Origin: Arion vulgaris
Lineage: Eukaryota; Mollusca; Gastropoda; Stylommatophora; Arionidae
Reading direction: 5' to 3'
Assembly: GCA_020796225.1 (NCBI GenBank)
Contig: CM036759.1
Coordinates: 25,963,813-26,027,812 of the forward strand
Length of the DNA: 64,000 bases
Shown here: positions 62,721-64,000 of the stretch, piece by piece
Layout of the letters: every line of letters begins with the position of its first letter
Position numbering within the stretch: the first letter of the stretch is position 1
Notes under the pieces: generated by a model
Databases searched by the model: none
Seen by the model: only the letters and a program-made list of their open reading frames with translations
What the model was told of the DNA's origin: nothing
Translations under genes and position numbers: made by a program

Positions 62721-62887
62721 GTGCAAGAGTTGTGTATTTTTATATGCAGAAGGCATTACATTATGCTTAAACCTGTTATGTGTAAATATGATTATATCAT
62801 CAGCTTATGAACACTTCAGTTTACAAGCACTTAAATTTTTGAGCTGTTAAATTTATGAGCATGTATGAGCACTTAAATTTACCAGCG

Positions 62888-63105
62888 GCTTATGGTAGTG
62901 AATCAGTTAAATTTATCAATACATCAGTATATTGATGCTTATGTATCCTATTCATGCAATCACAGAATGGAACAAGTGAGTGGGACAGATAATATAGCTT
63001 ATGGTAGTGAATCAGTTAAATTTATCAATACATCAGTATATTGATGCTTATGTATCCTAGTGATGCAATCACAGAATGGAACAAGTGAGTTGGACAGATA
63101 ATATA
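62888..63105. repeat. 109-bp tandem duplication
   Basis: Two copies (starts 62888 and 62997) of a segment beginning GCTTATGGTAGTGAATCAGT and ending GACAGATAATATA, almost identical. Confidence 0.93.
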
Positions 63106-63149
63106 GCAAACCAAGCCCTTAATACATAGAGGGACACACAAATTACTAC

Positions 63150-63825
63150 TGCAAAAAAGAAATGCTCAAAAAATACTGTCTTAGTATGAGACAGACTATT
63201 TGAGGGCTAACTTCAGCATAAGAGAAAATGGACATCCTAGGTGTACAAGACAAGTTTATAAGGCCTGTACGTTCAGCAATCTGTTGTATGGAATTGAGAC
63301 GTGGACCACATAGGCCAGACAAGAACATCGCCTCAACACCTTCCACATTTGATGTCTCAGGCCAATATACAACATCCGATGGCAAGACTACATCTCCAAT
63401 ATGGAAGTTCTGGACAGTTCTGACATTCCAAACATGTACTATTTGCTGGGTCAGCAATGTCCAAGATGTCAAGGGACACATGTGCCGCATGAGCAATGGT
63501 AGAATTCCAAAGGGTATTCTATATGGTACCAAACAGCACACATGCCCATTACTGCGCTTCATTGACACCTGCAAGCATGATCTAACTTCATGCAGCATTG
63601 ACAAAGTTAGAGTGGTTCACCAAAGACAGACAGGCATGGCGAGCGGCAGTGAGGAATGGCTAAAAATAAAAGAAAAACATATGGAGGCAAAAGAGAGGGC
63701 AGAGAGACAATCCTCTGCATCAGCTCTAGTCAACAGTTTCACCTGCAGCAAATCTAGCAAGGATTACCACAAATACAGCCACAAGAGATTCAGCACAGAA
63801 CAATCTATGTGACACAAAATCTATT
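63150..63825 (+). pseudogene. LINE ORF2 C-terminal remnant
   Basis: The + strand frame 63228-63812 reads MDILGVQDKFIRPVRSAICC, then HMCRMSNGRIPKGILYGTK, CPLLRFIDTCKHDLTSCSID and HMEAKERAERQSSA, ending SFTCSKSSKDYHKYSHKR. This is the RTE-like LINE end GHVxRMxxGRIPKDxLYGEL ... RPxLRFxDxCKRDLxxCxID, followed by the C-terminal region that normally forms a C2H2-like finger. The frame is open but the start and polymerase are missing. Confidence 0.8.
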
Positions 63826-64000
63826 AGTCTCCCGAGACAAAAAAAAGCCAATGATGATAATCAGAAATATGGAAGTCTTATTTGTAGTTCATTGAACAGA
63901 TTTACAACATATTAGATCCTATAATTAACATATTATTTGTGGTTGTTAAACATTTTTGTTATTTATTACTGTTCTGTAAAAGCATCCATATTTGATTTTT
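63826..64000. other. Right edge, no recognised feature
   Basis: AT-rich; nothing supported. Confidence 0.4.

Overview
This is eukaryotic, AT-rich, intron-rich animal DNA. Its one recognisable host gene is on the + strand: the HEAT-repeat protein PPP4R4, regulatory subunit 4 of serine/threonine protein phosphatase 4. Nineteen internal exons (12649 to 50285, about 2.18 kb of coding sequence) join in one unbroken frame, with compatible phases at every junction. They follow the vertebrate protein from the EALHVAGVEMQL-like HEAT region to the low-complexity C-terminal tail. Up to three further phase-compatible tail exons lie at 56033, 59068 and 62597. The N-terminal exons and promoter are not seen in 1-12648 and are presumably upstream of the window. 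The transposable-element content (I/Jockey-like and RTE-like LINEs, Penelope-like elements, hAT elements, several tRNA-like SINE families) suits an invertebrate, perhaps a lophotrochozoan such as a mollusc. I cannot name the species.

Layout. Positions 1-12648 hold a decayed BED-finger hAT transposase (497-2476), a 24-bp array, LINE scraps, a 69-bp array, a 2.65-kb 29-bp satellite and SINE fragments. Positions 12649-35297 hold exons 1-15, whose introns carry many unrelated minisatellites (units 20-45 bp) and nested repeats. Positions 35707-40329 are an almost complete LINE on the - strand with a 13-bp target-site duplication. Positions 40881-50285 hold exons 16-19, with a 30-bp array split by a Penelope-like element carrying a GIY-YIG domain and by a truncated LINE. 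Positions 50286-64000 are mostly repeat remnants plus the candidate tail exons.

The most unusual feature is that several minisatellites are built from the gene's own splice junctions. A 41-bp array directly follows exon 7, and each early unit contains a copy of the exon end and its donor. A 45-bp array runs into exon 5, and each unit carries a copy of its acceptor. A smaller donor duplication follows exon 16. Other points are dispersed SINE-like elements that share one head but have different bodies, three Penelope-derived copies with a hammerhead-like motif, and a minisatellite that can be seen to have expanded inside one copy of a dispersed repeat. All assignments come from reading the sequence and from remembered family features. 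No database search was run.
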